Numbered from the stretch's first letter, positions 35,701-46,712 are shown. The stretch: DNA of 64,000 nt from Aegilops tauschii subsp. strangulata (GCF_002575655.3 NC_053040.3:462630780-462694779), one strand, 5' to 3'. Translations and numbers: made by a program. The notes: generated from the sequence alone by a model not told the origin.

Positions 35701-38700
35701 CAGGTGAAGCATAAAGTTACAAAATAACAAACAGAAAAATACAGAAAACTACATGTTTTCCTCCTTGATTTGTAAATACCTGTGTTCCTCCTCGATGCAG
35801 GGCACAGCCAAGACAACTTTGCGCTGCTCCTCGCTGCCTGCAATGTGACCACGCCCTCCCCTAGATACCTGTGTTCCAACTATTACGAAACGAATATGTT
35901 AGACATCAGCTTGCTTGTTTCTTTGATTCTTCGGTGGAGAGAAACCAGAGAATCGGTCTGCGCAAATGTCAGCCAAGGAGCAGACCTTAATCCCAGAGTG
36001 TGGCGCACGTGAGAGGGGAGGAGGTTCCTGGGGATGAGCAGCCAGCCATGGAGGCAATAACAGGAAGGGTGGCCGTCGCCCGTGCATCGCCTAGACAGAG
36101 CTTGGGGGAGGCTCTCTTCCTCTCGTCTGCATCTCTTTCCTGATGAAATCATGAAAGCATATGATAAATCAATTTTAAGAAAATAAAACATTTCTAGACT
36201 TGAATCCAGCGGTAAACCTACATATGCCAGCAGCAGGAAACCACATGAACCGATGCCTTGACTGCATACCACACACCCGTGAGACATGGGGAATCAAACC
36301 AGAAAAAAATTCATGAGAGGTGACACAAGCGCAACGTACCAACGATGGCCGCCGCCAGAGTGGATCGGAGAAGGGGATGAGCCTACGGGCTGGGTGCTCC
36401 GCCCTCACCGTGTAAGACCAGCGCGTGCTCCGCCCTCACCGTGTAAGACCAGCGCGCCTACAGCCCCTCCAACCACCGACCATCTCCTTCCGGCCGCCTG
36501 GACACCGTAGCAGCAGATCGAGCCAGAGAAACGGCCACTTCGCGCTGCCATGCCCAGATCCACGCCAGAGCCGGCGGCGGCGCGGCGCCGAGGTTGGTGC
36601 GACGGCGAGCTCGGGCGGTGAGGCGGCGGGGCAGAAGCTGCAGGAGACGGCGGCGGGGACCTCGAGGCCGAGCTCAGGCCATGGCTTCCCTGGCAACAGA
36701 GGCCGTGGTGGCGCCGGACGCAGCGGCGGGGCGAGGAGGAGGCCGGCCGTCGGGGAGGTAGGAGCTCCTCGTCCCCTCGATCCAGATTGGGATCGAGGAG
36801 GGAGCAACAGGGGCGCGAGGGAGCGGGCGATAGGTTTAGGTTTTTTTGTCGCTGGTTAACCTTGGTAGGTCTTTTTTCGTTGGTTAACCTTCGTAGGTCT
36901 ATTTTTTGGTACGTGGATGGGGCCTCAGGAGGAGGTTTTTTCGGTTTCTGGTGGATAAGTCAGAGGTGGGAGTGAGGACGAAAAAAAACCGGATGAAAAT
37001 GGTGGGACGAAAATAAACCCGGAACGGAGACTACCAACTGAGACATTAGGAGTAGAGATATTCGGCAGCTTTTGTGTTGGGACCTAAGCCATGTGGAAAC
37101 ATCATTATAACCTCTTTAAAAATTTGATATATTGACTGCAGAATATTAGGTTAAAAAAAGAGTTTAGAATAATCGCACCATGAACAGTACAGAGTGCCGG
37201 AGAGCTGTTTGATTGTCTTTGCTTTAACTCTCTTGGTCCTCAAGAGGGAATTGGCAATAAAACCTGCCTCAAGGCTCAGTAAAAGACTGCTTTATGTGAC
37301 TGCAAAATGTGCAATAGCAGCAGGATTACTTGGGTTTAGCTTGAATATCCGAAAGTAATTGATGCATGTTAGTCCTTGTATTGATAGGTTTTAATTAGAC
37401 CACCCCATTTGTTAAAAACCCTGGTAAGGGTTTGAACTTTGAACTAAAGAAAAAAAAAACTCGACCCAAGGGGAGAGATAACCCGAATGCATTGCATTGT
37501 AAGGTCGAGAACTTGGTTTGAACTCTGTTTACTTTTACATGAACTAGCCAATCACAGTTGTCAAATGTGGTTGATCATTTGTAATGCATAAAACATACAC
37601 TTAACTTCTTTTCGTTTTACACCATATATTTGTTGTTATGCAGACAATTTCTCAACTTTCTGCATTAAGCATACCATCTTCAGCTGAGGCTGCTTCAAGC
37701 ATTATTGGTGGCTCCTTGTACATCCAGTTATACAATGTTTTGCAGACCAATCTGCTTCAGAGGGTAAATCCCCCACCCATACAGCACTCACGACAGAAAA
37801 TGAGCTTGACAAACAAAACCTCCCAAGAATGAAAAGTTTGCTTTGTTGATGGTAGTCTTCCCCTCACTTGCAGGAACAGATACTTCATGCGATGAAGCAG
37901 TTATACATTTCTGATTCTATTTCACCTGTTCGGATGCATTCGTTAAGTCGTTCCCCATCTCCATCATCAGCTTTATCGGTAGATAGATCCATGGTAAGCT
38001 CAGGTTCCAGTTAAAGTGGCAGGAACTCTATTATGAAACTCAAAGCAATGTCTGTGTTGGAAAATGCTGATGAATACTGGACACCATTAAGCCATGACCA
38101 ACTAGAAAACCAAATCACTTTATATCTTCAACATGTCTCATTTTCCATTCTTTTGATTAATGCTGAGATATGAAATCCAAGCAGTGATGATTCCGGAAAC
38201 ACGACCTAACTCAGTTAAAAATCAGTGTCATGGAATTTTGTGGGTAGCTAAAATTAATATCTGCTGAACACTGCAAAGATCCCACAAAGTCCTTGGGTCC
38301 TGGTGGGCTGGTACCTCTAAATTTTAGCACCCAAAACATAGATGATAGTTATTCAAATTACTAAGCCGCCAATATGATGAACCGTGAAAGAAAGGCTTTG
38401 CTGACTTTATTCAGTTACTCACTCTCGTTATTATGATGGTAAATGCCAGAGTAATTGACAAAAAACTACCACATTTCACGTATTCGTCCCACAGAACTAC
38501 CACATTTTGAAAAGTGACCGAAAACTCCAGATTAGTACTAATTTTGTGACAAAAAACTACCAAGTTGAGTTGATGACTGTTTTTTATGATTTTAAACCTG
38601 TTTATGACATGTGGGACCGGCAGCAAAGTCAACTCTGTTTATTTTGACCGTCAAGTTAACTGTTATGACAGATGGGACTCACACGTCATCATCAACCTTC

Positions 38701-39837
38701 TTCTTCCTCCCCTCCTCTCTCTCTTTGGCATTTCAACAAACACCTCTTGTGCATGAGACGGAAGCAGGGGAGCTCCGGCCGCCTGCTCGCTTTACACCAC
38801 GTTGGACCCTAGCACGAGCGCCAGGTGAACCAGCTCCGGGTCGGCTCTGCCTCGCACTGCACGGCGGCAGTGGTGGCAGCCTTCACGGCGACATCGATGT
38901 CAGTGTCGCGAGCTACTGCTCGATGGTAGATGCGGGCCTGGCCGGCCGCCGGGCGCGGCCGTGTGTGGGCTGCAGGGGGCTGTGCGGCGCTGGGAGGAGG
39001 AGGCGGGGCGAGGCGGGAGCCGAGCAGCGGCGGGGCTGCGGCGAGGCACGCAGGCCAGCGGGCAGCGCGAGCGGACGGCACGGGCGGTCTGCGGCGGCGG
39101 GGCCGGCAAGCCGCAGCGGCAGCAAGCCAGCAGGGGGCGCGGGCAGGAGCTGCGCGGCAGCAGGCAGGGGAGGCCAGGGGCTCGCCGGCGCGGGCAGCAG
39201 AGGCCAGCAGCAGGGACAACGGTGGTAGCGACAGGTAGCAACGACAGCAGATAGAGCAGCGGCGGCGGCGCCTAAGAGCAGCGACGAGCTTCGGCAACAA
39301 TGGCGGCGGTGGCCGTTAGCGCGGCAGCCGTCCCGACAGGTGGGCCAGCTCTGTCAGAAAGGGGTTTAAAACGGTTAAATCGGTCTTCAACTCGACCTGG
39401 TAGTTTTTTGTCACGAAATTAGCACTAATCTGGAGTTTTTGGTCAGTTTTCAAAATGTGGTAGTTCTGTGGGACGGATACGTGAAATGTGGTAGTTTTTT
39501 GTCAATTACTCTAAATGCCAAGAATAGTATAACCCGCTGACTACATTTTCAGTTGGAAGCAGCACAAGAGAAGGAGAAGGAACTGGTCAATGAAGTCCTG
39601 GAGCTACAATGGCGGTAATTATCTCTTATCTAATCTGTCCATAGTCTAAACCAAAAACAAGAAAAGAGCTCAGGATTGAAAGTTTGGAGCACTGCAGGTT
39701 ATTGTGTGCACAGGATGAGGTGCAGAGGCTCAAAGCAAAGGCAGCCCAGGTACCAACATTTCACCGCATACGTGATCTTGTATCAGGGCACAATATCTGC
39801 ATGTTCACATTGAGATGCTCCTATTTGACAGATCTGA
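23746..39837 (+). CDS. STE20/FRAY-like serine/threonine kinase, about 21 exons
   Basis: Exons with GT-AG borders: 23746-23958, 24508-24762, 24853-24977, 25080-25124, 25231-25312, 25441-25509, 25585-25755, 25840-25905, 27686-27754, 27833-27961, 28041-28108, about 28189-28230, 28283-28471, 29299-29408, 29521-29618, 29691-29729, 37644-37763, 37874-37993, 39553-39614, 39698-39749, 39832-39837. The product is about 700 residues. The kinase domain (about 30-290) has [11 protein letters not shown], catalytic Lys in VAVK (60), HRDVK (152-156), DFG (172-174) and the STE20-type GTPCWMAPE (194-202). The closest plant relatives are the OSR1/FRAY-like kinases that include BLUS1. The C terminus ([26 protein letters not shown]) is a short coiled coil typical of the subfamily. 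Substrate is unknown. The exon 12-13 junction is uncertain. Two large transposons lie in introns but no exon is hit. Confidence 0.9.
26880..27545 (-). mobile_element. Ty3/gypsy pol 3'-end remnant in kinase intron 8
   Basis: On the minus strand, 27540-27328 encodes a decayed integrase C-terminal segment ([20 protein letters not shown], then KIHPV). About 27300-27120 continues as a chromodomain-like stretch (LIQWENLS) with frameshifts. These are the usual last domains of gypsy pol. I see no LTRs, so this is a truncated fragment. Confidence 0.7.
30121..30662 (-). repeat. 3' LTR of the gag-only copia element
   Basis: This 542 bp copy matches 31587-32128 closely. It includes AAACCCTAGCTAGCCCTAGCT near its left edge, and a CACACG-rich stretch at 30540-30575. 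Confidence 0.9.
30683..31546 (-). pseudogene. copia-type Gag with one in-frame stop
   Basis: This is the capsid-like protein that would package element RNA. The frame starts at 31546 (MSLVPYAGG) and has the UBN2-type copia Gag pattern: [15 protein letters not shown] near the start, then [11 protein letters not shown], and a CCHC knuckle [14 protein letters not shown] near the C terminus. A TAG at 31163-31165 interrupts it after about 127 residues, with the same frame continuing to 30683. Apart from that stop I see no frameshift, so it decayed recently or may be read through. Confidence 0.85.
31587..32128 (-). repeat. 5' LTR of the gag-only copia element
   Basis: It starts TGTTGGAACCAAACCC and ends TTTGCCCAACA, and has the same length as the other LTR. 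The initiator-tRNA-like primer site lies just inside it. Confidence 0.9.
32412..32440 (-). repeat. second, degenerate Helitron-type 3' terminus
   Basis: On the minus strand this reads GCCCGTAGCAATGCACGGCC, then ATTTGG and CTAG. It is nearly the same hairpin and end as at 29900-29930, with one stem mismatch, and is followed by A instead of T. It may be an older end that the Helitron bypassed, or part of a second Helitron. Confidence 0.65.
32441..33203. other. Helitron interior, no gene recognised
   Basis: AT-rich DNA between the degenerate terminus and the MITE. It may include 3' flank of the captured cpFtsY fragment, but I see no coding signal. Confidence 0.4.
33204..33361. mobile_element. 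Stowaway MITE (Thalos-like), 158 bp
   Basis: It starts CTCCCTCCATTCCTAAATATA and ends with the inverse, AGAAACGGAGGGAG. It is flanked by TA at 33202-33203 and 33362-33363. The interior has the well-known grass phrases GGACTACATACGGATG and AGAGTGTAGATTCACTCA. Confidence 0.92.
33416..34080 (-). pseudogene. captured fragment of chloroplast SRP receptor gene (cpFtsY)
   Basis: cpFtsY is the GTPase receptor that docks chloroplast SRP at the thylakoid membrane. The minus strand keeps two of its C-terminal exons. 33850-33782 encodes [20 protein letters not shown], the segment after the NG-domain G4 region. 33529-33416 encodes [15 protein letters not shown], then [17 protein letters not shown] and a stop. 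The last exon has an extra base near its start and a missing base inside GVGEGV/EDLQ, so it is a pseudogene. An upstream piece at about 34080-34018 ([10 protein letters not shown]) may be the preceding exon. The G1-G4 motifs are absent. The exon-intron structure shows genomic DNA was captured, as is typical of Helitrons. Confidence 0.82.
34081..37058 (-). other. Helitron cargo of unknown origin
   Basis: Exon-like acidic stretches occur on the minus strand: near 34420-34355 ([13 protein letters not shown], followed by a plausible donor) and 34700-34617 (an [16 protein letters not shown] frame). 36430-36810 is a GC-rich block open on both strands, like a grass first exon or promoter. A direct duplication of about 30 bp (GCTCCGCCCTCACCGTGTAA) lies near 36390-36450. 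I cannot name the source genes. Confidence 0.4.
38449..39511. mobile_element. non-autonomous MULE, 1.06 kb, in kinase intron 18
   Basis: TIRs of about 150 bp start GAGTAATTGACAAAAAAC, and the two copies agree at nearly every base. A perfect 9 bp target duplication TAAATGCCA lies at 38440-38448 and 39512-39520. Each TIR repeats the phrase GACAAAAAACTACCA two to three times. The centre (about 38740-39340) is strongly GC-rich and open in several frames but resembles no family. It may be captured gene DNA (Pack-MULE-like) or simple filler. The close TIR match implies a recent insertion. Confidence 0.9.
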
Positions 39838-40751
39838 TGAGTGAATGTTGTTGGGGTTGTTGCTGATTGAACTCCAAGCTGCGCAGTGAGGATTAAGGAC
39901 GCGTTATCATGTTAACAAAAGGAATGTGTCGTTATCGACTCTAAGTAGCTTACATACTTTGGCATAGGAGAGAAGAAAAGAACAACATGAAGATGATATA
40001 GTAGGTTGCAAGCCTGCACAAAGGCAGCAGTGCTTGAGTTACTATATGTGTATATAAAAAGTGATGCTATTTTTTTGTTAGCGTTCAGTTACCAAATTTT
40101 GTGCATCCACACTGATGAATGGATGACTGGGCCTCCTGTAGCCCCCTCAAAGATAAAATGCTATGGCAGCGCTGATTTTTTGTTGGAGCGCGGCATCATG
40201 CCAGGTTTGAGAAAAAGATTGTCTAGCTTTCAGGGAATTCTTCTTGCAAGGAACATAAAATATGGGGAATACGTGTCTATCCATTTCATTGCAGAGGGAA
40301 TACCACCTTGGGATCTGGGAGTTATCTTTTCTGTCCCCTATGGGAATTGCATTGGTTCCTGTGAAATCATTGTGTTTTAAATAGGCATCGAGTATGAGTA
40401 CTCTATTACTACCAACTGATGCAAGGATATCTTGGTGCAGCAAGATGTAGGATTTGGCATTCATGAAAGAATGCACTGGTGAATCTGTACAGAACTGCTT
40501 GTCGTCATGAATACAATCCAGGCCAATCACATAAAACACGCTAGAACTCATGTGTTAGCAATATATGTTTACATCTGTAATTTATGCCCACAACATTAAG
40601 CTTAATCAACACCTATCCTGTGCTATGCTACGTCATATTGGATCACTCCGATCCATTCCTAGGCCAGGCCTGTCTTCCTATGGATACACTCATCTTGCAC
40701 GTGATATTTACATCAGTCAGTGGAAGGAACGGGGTCGGCAAACCGACAAAG
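39838..40751. other. convergent 3' intergenic region
   Basis: The stretch lies between the kinase stop (+) and the ATG18b stop (-), and probably holds both 3'-UTRs. The open frames at 40006-40551 on both strands have no family resemblance. Confidence 0.5.
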
Positions 40752-43700
40752 TCAGTCCACATGGTGGTGTTCATTCTGTTTCTGAGTATAACCGGTATCC
40801 AGCAGGCTGAATTCGCGCTCCAAAACCCATGAAGATTCGTTTGACTTGGTGGTGCCTATCGTGTACTCGCGGAAGTATCCATCGTGAGTTACAACATAGA
40901 CTACAGTCCTGCAAAAATTTACGATTGCTTATGAATATGATCTGGAAGGCATTAAATGTCAAGATGCATCTTGTGTGGAATTATGCGTGAATTTATTACC
41001 TCACATCAGGAAACTTGGAGGAATTTTGGGAATATTCTACGCTATGTACTGCTAGACAGCTACAATTCCAAAGGATTAGATTAGCAGTGAAACACAGGGA
41101 AGGGTCAGACGGAGCCAGAAGATCTTAAATGTACCTCTTGGTTTCTGCAGGGGCAATGTTGTGAATAACATGATGATTAGCTGGATCCAAAGCGTCGGAA
41201 ATTGCTTTCGATCCAGGAATTATCGAACCGAGTAATTTATTTGTTTGGTTCCTGAAAAGTGAAGCACGTCAAAAATATGTCCACAAAAGTGGTTCGCGAA
41301 TTACAATAGCTGAGAATTGAATGTAACCTTCCGTTTCTGGCTGCGTCAAGGAAAAACATGTGCAAAGAGCCTGATGAACTTGTGGCAGCAAGGACATCAG
41401 GCCGGTCGATGCATGGCCCAAATGAGAGCGAGTAAATTGTTGATGGATATGCTCCCCGCCGAAAACTATGCGACTGTTGATGTAAGAATTTAAAACGATA
41501 TTAGGCAGAATGACAGTGCTTATCATGGTGGTAGAACAAAGATCAATAATGCTCACCTTAGTTGCTTGTGCCACGATATATACCCTAATCATTGTGCCCT
41601 TCTCAGAAGCTGTTGCTAGGTACATGCCATTGGAAGAAAATGCCATTGCAGCTAATGGAGACTCATGGGCGTCTATCTGTTGATCGATTACAAAGAGGGA
41701 AAAATATCAGTGGAAAGACATTTACATATCTTCAGATTACTAGGGTTGAGATTAAAGCCTCCAAAGTTGACTGAAAACGGTAGGGAAAAAAATCCTGTCT
41801 TGAAAGTTTCCTATTCTGATTTATATTCCAGAAAAAAATAGGTTCCAAAAAAAATCCACATATATATGAATAAAATATTGCATGCCACCATAGTTACATG
41901 GCCATTGCCTTTTCAGTGATTCAAAATAATCAATGAGATCCAAAATAATCAATGAGTAGTTGGTTTTTACAGTGGTTCTCTCAAGAAAGATCCATGACTT
42001 GGAGAAGTGTAAATCCGTAAACGTAATAATGTTTACTCGGCTGTACAAATGATACAGAATGAACTAAACCTTCTGTGAATTACCTGGCATATTAATTCAG
42101 GTTCTGATGCTTTATACACTAAAGCAGATCCTTTTGATGTGCTCGCTGGGATGGCTAAATAACACCATTCTGAATTAGGAGCAAATGCACAAAGGCCTGG
42201 TATTTAAAATTAACAACGTTAGCAGCAAATATGCAAAGCAAATTTTGTTTCAAAGCAAAACTAGTTCAAAAATACTTTCTGAGTTGCCCCCAGATAATTG
42301 TCTGGAATAGTAGTATGAGCCGCAATTTGAAAATTTTGGGTAGGATGCTTACCTTTAGGATTATGTACCGTGTCAATTTCCTCCAAGATACGAGTGCTGT
42401 TTAGATCATAAATAAAGGTCTTGTCCTGCAAAACAACAATAAGCCTGCACATAATGTGACAACCTTTTTTATAATAAAACTCAATGAGAAAAATGCATGC
42501 ATAACATCCCTGGTCCAAAACTCGATAGACATACAACAATTACACAAGTAAAAAATTATGTTATCACAGGAAGTCAGGAACTAATGGATAGAAGCATCTT
42601 TTACATTTTCTTTTTGCGAGGAATAGATAGAAGCATATGATTAAGCGTCATGATCTCTGACAGCATTGTTAATTAGAATGGACCTGCTAGACTTCTCTTC
42701 TCAAATTGCAGGATATATAAAGAACATAGAGGCTGATTGGTTTGCTACCAATATTTGGCATTGCCAATATTTGGCAAAACCAAAAGTTGCCAACATTTGG
42801 CAACCTTCTGTGAGATTGACAACGAAAATTGGTATGCAACCAATCTCTAGCCAATGTTTGGCAGTTGCCAAAATTTGGCATGCCAACTTTTGGCAACAAA
42901 CCAATTAGGCTCATAGTTATCACTAATGTACGACAGTCTTAAATGTGCTCAGGCAAACTAGAGATGGACCTAATTAGTAACAGGTGAGTGAAATACTATC
43001 TAGGGTACTCAGTCTCTTCTAGACAGGAAGGATTGGTGGTGTACCTCGTTCTACTAAACCGAACAGCCAAAATTGTACTCCTGAAGTTCAGATCCTTCTT
43101 TGAGGCGCCTGTAATGGTATTGAAGAGGCAAAGGCGACGAGGAGATCGTGAAGGCTGCAAAAGGCAATTTGAACCAACCACGTCATCCATGTAAAACTTG
43201 ATTCCTCAAACTTCAACCGCACAACAACGAACAAATCGATTCGTCGAACTTCAACCGCACAACAGGGAACAAATAGAACGAAAACGAGGAAAAGAGCGCG
43301 TCAGATACCTGCTCCCCAGTTCCGACCATAGCAATGAGGTTCGTAGCAAACCACAGCTCCACGACATTCAGTCCTCCAAGTTCTGCAACCACAGAAGAGG
43401 CACATACGGTTTAACGCATTAGCTATTTATGATAAATTCATAGAGCGATAGTTATTGCCTAGGCGGGTTTAGTCACCCAATAATGCGTTGACAGAAAGGG
43501 AATTTGCATTGCTATCTGGTTCTACCCTCTACCAATGCACAATGATTGTGTTCACAACTAGTCTGAATTAGGCAGGAAGCACAAAGCAACCTTGATTGTT
43601 CAGCATAAGCTTCTACATAGAAGTAGCCGGTTTTACACTAGGAGCTACACAATTAACTTGTTCCAACTTCTAAGTACAATTGGATATTCGCAGTGAACGA

Positions 43701-43993
43701 CTGCTATGAGGGGGAGAGCTCTGAAGCAAGCCTTACTGTTGTCGTTGCAGAGCCTCCCGGTCCGGGCATCGAAAATCTTGAACCCTTCCTTGGTCCCGAC
43801 GGAGAACATGCTGAAGCAAAGCACAGGCAAACCCAGAGTCAGACCCAGCGCTCCCCTCCGGCGAATCCGACCCCCCAGACCCGCCGGAATCGAGCACGAG
43901 AGCGCATATCCCGCCGCCCCGCTCCCGCGCGTACCTGTTGTCCTGGTTGAAGGAGACGCAGAGAATCTGGGGCCGGGACGAGCCGCTCGCCAT
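40752..43993 (-). CDS. ATG18b: autophagy-related protein 18b (PROPPIN WD40 protein)
   Basis: PROPPINs bind PI3P/PI(3,5)P2 on pre-autophagosomal and vacuolar membranes. Eleven GT-AG exons join in frame: 43993-43935, 43810-43737, 43382-43309, 43154-43045, 42444-42353, 42196-42084, 41676-41557, 41473-41328, 41251-41135, 41059-41000 and 40908-40752, giving 373 residues. Landmarks are [71 protein letters not shown] and the lipid-binding FRRG (218-221) within [20 protein letters not shown]. The C-terminal [10 protein letters not shown] and GYFREYT phrases fit the ATG18b branch rather than ATG18a. All exons are open and the gene looks functional. Intron 4 contains a MITE. Confidence 0.93.
42729..42912. 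mobile_element. MITE, 184 bp, in ATG18b intron 4
   Basis: The ends GAGGCTGATTGGTTTGCTACCA and, inverted, GAGCCTAATTGGTTTGTTGCCA form TIRs. ATA flanks both sides (42726-42728 and 42913-42915), possibly a 3 bp Harbinger/Tourist-type duplication. The interior repeats TTTGGCA/TGCCAA many times on both strands, so transcripts could fold strongly. Confidence 0.8.
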
Positions 43994-44709
43994 CGCCGGC
44001 GCCGCCGCCTGCTCGCTCGCCGGAATCGGATTTTCTTTTTCTCTCCTCCGCGGCTGAAGGGGAAGTTCGGTTGCGCCGCCTGCGTGCGTGTCCGGGAATA
44101 AAGTAGTGAAAATATTCGGCGGTGGGATGGCTTTACGTGTAGCTTCTTCCCCGTTTCGTAGCCCAGTTGGGCGCCTTTGCGTGCGTCGTGGACAGATTAG
44201 AAGCTTCGGTTTAACGGTAAAACCAACGGAATCCGTTTTGGTAACGGCTCATACTCCTTTTTTTCTTGGCAAAATGTTCAGACTCCTGGAGAACAGAAGG
44301 ACTTTTTTTTTTAAGAATGAAAAAAAAAGACATACTAGAGTGAGATTGTTGTAAGTTTTCTGAGACACGGCAGTTTTTGGCTGTGAAATTTGTGTATTTG
44401 AAGAGTGCCTCAGGCGTACGAAATTACATTTTCTTAAGTGGATGGATACAAATTCATCACGCCACGTGTGAAAAGCAGTCACACTTTTATTATGAGGATT
44501 TATTATTACATGAAATAGTTCGAAAAACTATGTGCTTTCATGTGAAAATAGTTTTGACCACTATAACATGATGGAGATGACTTTTTGGACATCCAATATC
44601 ATGGGGAAAATAGGTTTTTTAGTGGTTTGTAAACTTGTTTATTTTCTTTAAGCAAAAGGGCAGTGCTATGTTGTATTCCCACGTTAGAAAATTCCTTATG
44701 TCAAGGTAA
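43994..44709 (-). promoter_or_regulatory. ATG18b upstream region
   Basis: The first 100 bp upstream of the ATG is GC- and CT-rich leader-like DNA. Beyond about 44200 it becomes AT-rich with no recognised gene. No specific promoter element is certain. Confidence 0.35.
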
Positions 44710-45163
44710 GAGCATCTACAACCGGACATATCAAATATGACCCCTTAAACGCCCGCGGACGCGCCGGGTCAGTGACCGGGCGTGTCCGTTTTGAGCCCTC
44801 ATTTATCCGTCCGCGCAACCACACTCCTTATTTTTCTCCTCATATGTCCAGTCACTTGCACGTGATTGGTGGAGACGAAGAGGGAGAAATAAAAGAATAA
44901 ATAAAGAAAGAGAAAAGGTGGTCCGGGATGGGGCCGCGTTCTACGTGGCGGACTGCCCGAGCGTGCCCGGGCGCGTCCGCGAGCCCTCATATCCTCCCCA
45001 TATTTAAGATGGATATGAGGGTTCGCGGACAACCCGGGCGTATAGGGATGATATGAGGGGTCTGGTTGGGTCACATTTTTCCTTTTCTCTCATGTCTGGT
45101 CACTGACCGGGCGCGTCCGCAGGCGTATGAGGGATGGTTTGAGGCGTCCGGCTGTAGATGCTC
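44710..45163. mobile_element. Harbinger/Tourist-type MITE, 454 bp
   Basis: The ends GAGCATCTACAACCGGAC and GTCCGGCTGTAGATGCTC are inverted repeats. TAA flanks both sides (44707-44709 and 45164-45166), matching the 3 bp TWA duplication of PIF/Harbinger elements. The interior has further inverted GACCGGGCG(C/T)GTCCG blocks and no coding capacity. Confidence 0.88.
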
Positions 45164-45374
45164 TAACAGTTCATATGTTTATTGAAAGAGTTGACTCGGT
45201 GAGCGTTAAATCCCCAGCTACATTGTGCTACACATCCAATGATGCGTGTGAGCAATGAGTTCATTAGGGAAGCAGATGTATTTTTTTCTTAACTCTTAGT
45301 TTTAGAAATAGTTGAAAAGGAGGCCATAAAATAGGCATGACACATTGTTGGAAAGTGAAAAAAAATATTATATG

Positions 45375-46712
45375 TGAAAGTGCTAGTTATCGACTAGAGG
45401 GGGGTGAATAGACGGTTTTTATGAAAGTCTTCAAAACACGGGGGCTTTGAAGACAAACAATAGAAATGAACCCATTGATATGCAGCGAAAGGTAGACTAC
45501 ACAAGACAAGCCATAGTCAAGTAAGCAATGAAGTGAAAGTACGAAGACTATCAGCAGCTAGGTAGTATGGATCAGGATGGAAGATAGTATGAAGCCAAAC
45601 AACAACCAGTCTTCACACAGTGAAGACAATCAGATCATGCAAGCAGGCAATGACTTCACGAAGACAAACTGTAAAGTAAAGAGATGGGAAGGATAGAACC
45701 AGTTGCTTGGTGAGGACAAGGATTTGGTAGACCAGTTCAAGTTGCTGTGACAACTGTACGTCTGGTTAGGGAGGCTGAGATTTAACTCAGAAGACCGTGT
45801 CTTCACGTTATTCCCCTTGAGCTAAGAACACTTAGTCCTCGCCCAATCACTCTGGTAAGTCTTCAAGGTAGACTTCCAAACCTTCACAGACTTCGTTCAC
45901 TGGCAATCCACAATGGCTCTTGGATGCTCAGAAGACGCCTAACCGGCTGGAGGATTCATAGTCCTCAAGTGTAACAAGTCTTCAGATCACGCGGACAGAA
46001 AGACTTCAGTGATGCCTAACACTCTTTGGCTCTGGGTGTTTTGGGCTTTGTCCTCGCAAGGATCTCTCTCTCTCTCTCAAATGCTTCGGAGGAGGGTTGC
46101 TCTCAAACGACAAAAGCCGTGCACTAACTCTAAGCAGCCACCAATTTATGGTTTAGGGGGTGGGCTATTTATAGCCAGGAGGCAACCCGGCCTGATTTGT
46201 CCGAAATGACCCTGGGTCACTAAGGAACTGACACGTGTCCAATGGTCAGATTTCAAACACACGCGGCAGCTTGACTTGGGCTACAAGTAAAGCTGACTCA
46301 TCCAGCTCTGGATAAGATTTGCTCTCATTGTCTTCGCTCGAAGACATAGGTTTTGGTTGAGCATCACATCAGTCACTCTGACTTTGTTCACTTGGAGCCC
46401 ACTTAACAGTACGGTGGTTCCTATGACTCAACAAAGAAGAAAAGGAAACTACGAAACAACTATGTCTTCGCACTCCATAGTCTTCACGTGAATGTCTTCT
46501 CATGTCATAATCTTCAGTGTGAATATCTTCACAGACCACCATTGTCTTCAATGTCTTCACACATTTTTAGGGTCATCTCTGGTAGGTAAACCGAATCAAT
46601 AAGTGACTACTACCTGTGTTATCTTGCAATTCTCACAAACACATTAGTCCCTCAACCAAGTTTGTCGTCAATACTCCAAAACCAACTAGGGGTGGCACTA
46701 GATGCACTTACA
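45375..46712 (-). repeat. 3' LTR of the first copia element
   Basis: 1338 bp, starting TGAAAGTGCTAGTTATCGAC and ending GATGCACTTACA. It includes a CT dinucleotide run near 46065 and CTATTTATAG near 46166. It matches 58797-59328 over its first 532 bp. Confidence 0.9.

Larger units (their letters stand above)
29900..37058 (-). mobile_element. non-autonomous Helitron, 7.16 kb, in kinase intron 16
   Basis: Read on the minus strand, the element begins TCTCTACTCC at 37058 directly after a host A. It ends at 29900 with the hairpin GCCCGT-AGCAACGC-ACGGGC, then ATTTTA and CTAG, followed by a host T. That matches grass Helitrons: 5' TC, a 3' hairpin, a CTAG end, insertion between A and T, and no target duplication. 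No Rep/helicase gene is present. It carries fragments of a cpFtsY gene (33416-34080), other exon-like pieces, a gag-only copia element and a Stowaway MITE. Removing it restores a short, normal-looking kinase intron. Confidence 0.82.

Noticed and set aside
38611..39228. 205-codon GC-rich open frame
   Set aside because: It lies inside the small MULE, is open in several frames on both strands because of GC bias, and resembles no protein family.
40006..40551. Open frames between the kinase and ATG18b
   Set aside because: No family resemblance; position fits overlapping 3'-UTRs of convergent genes.
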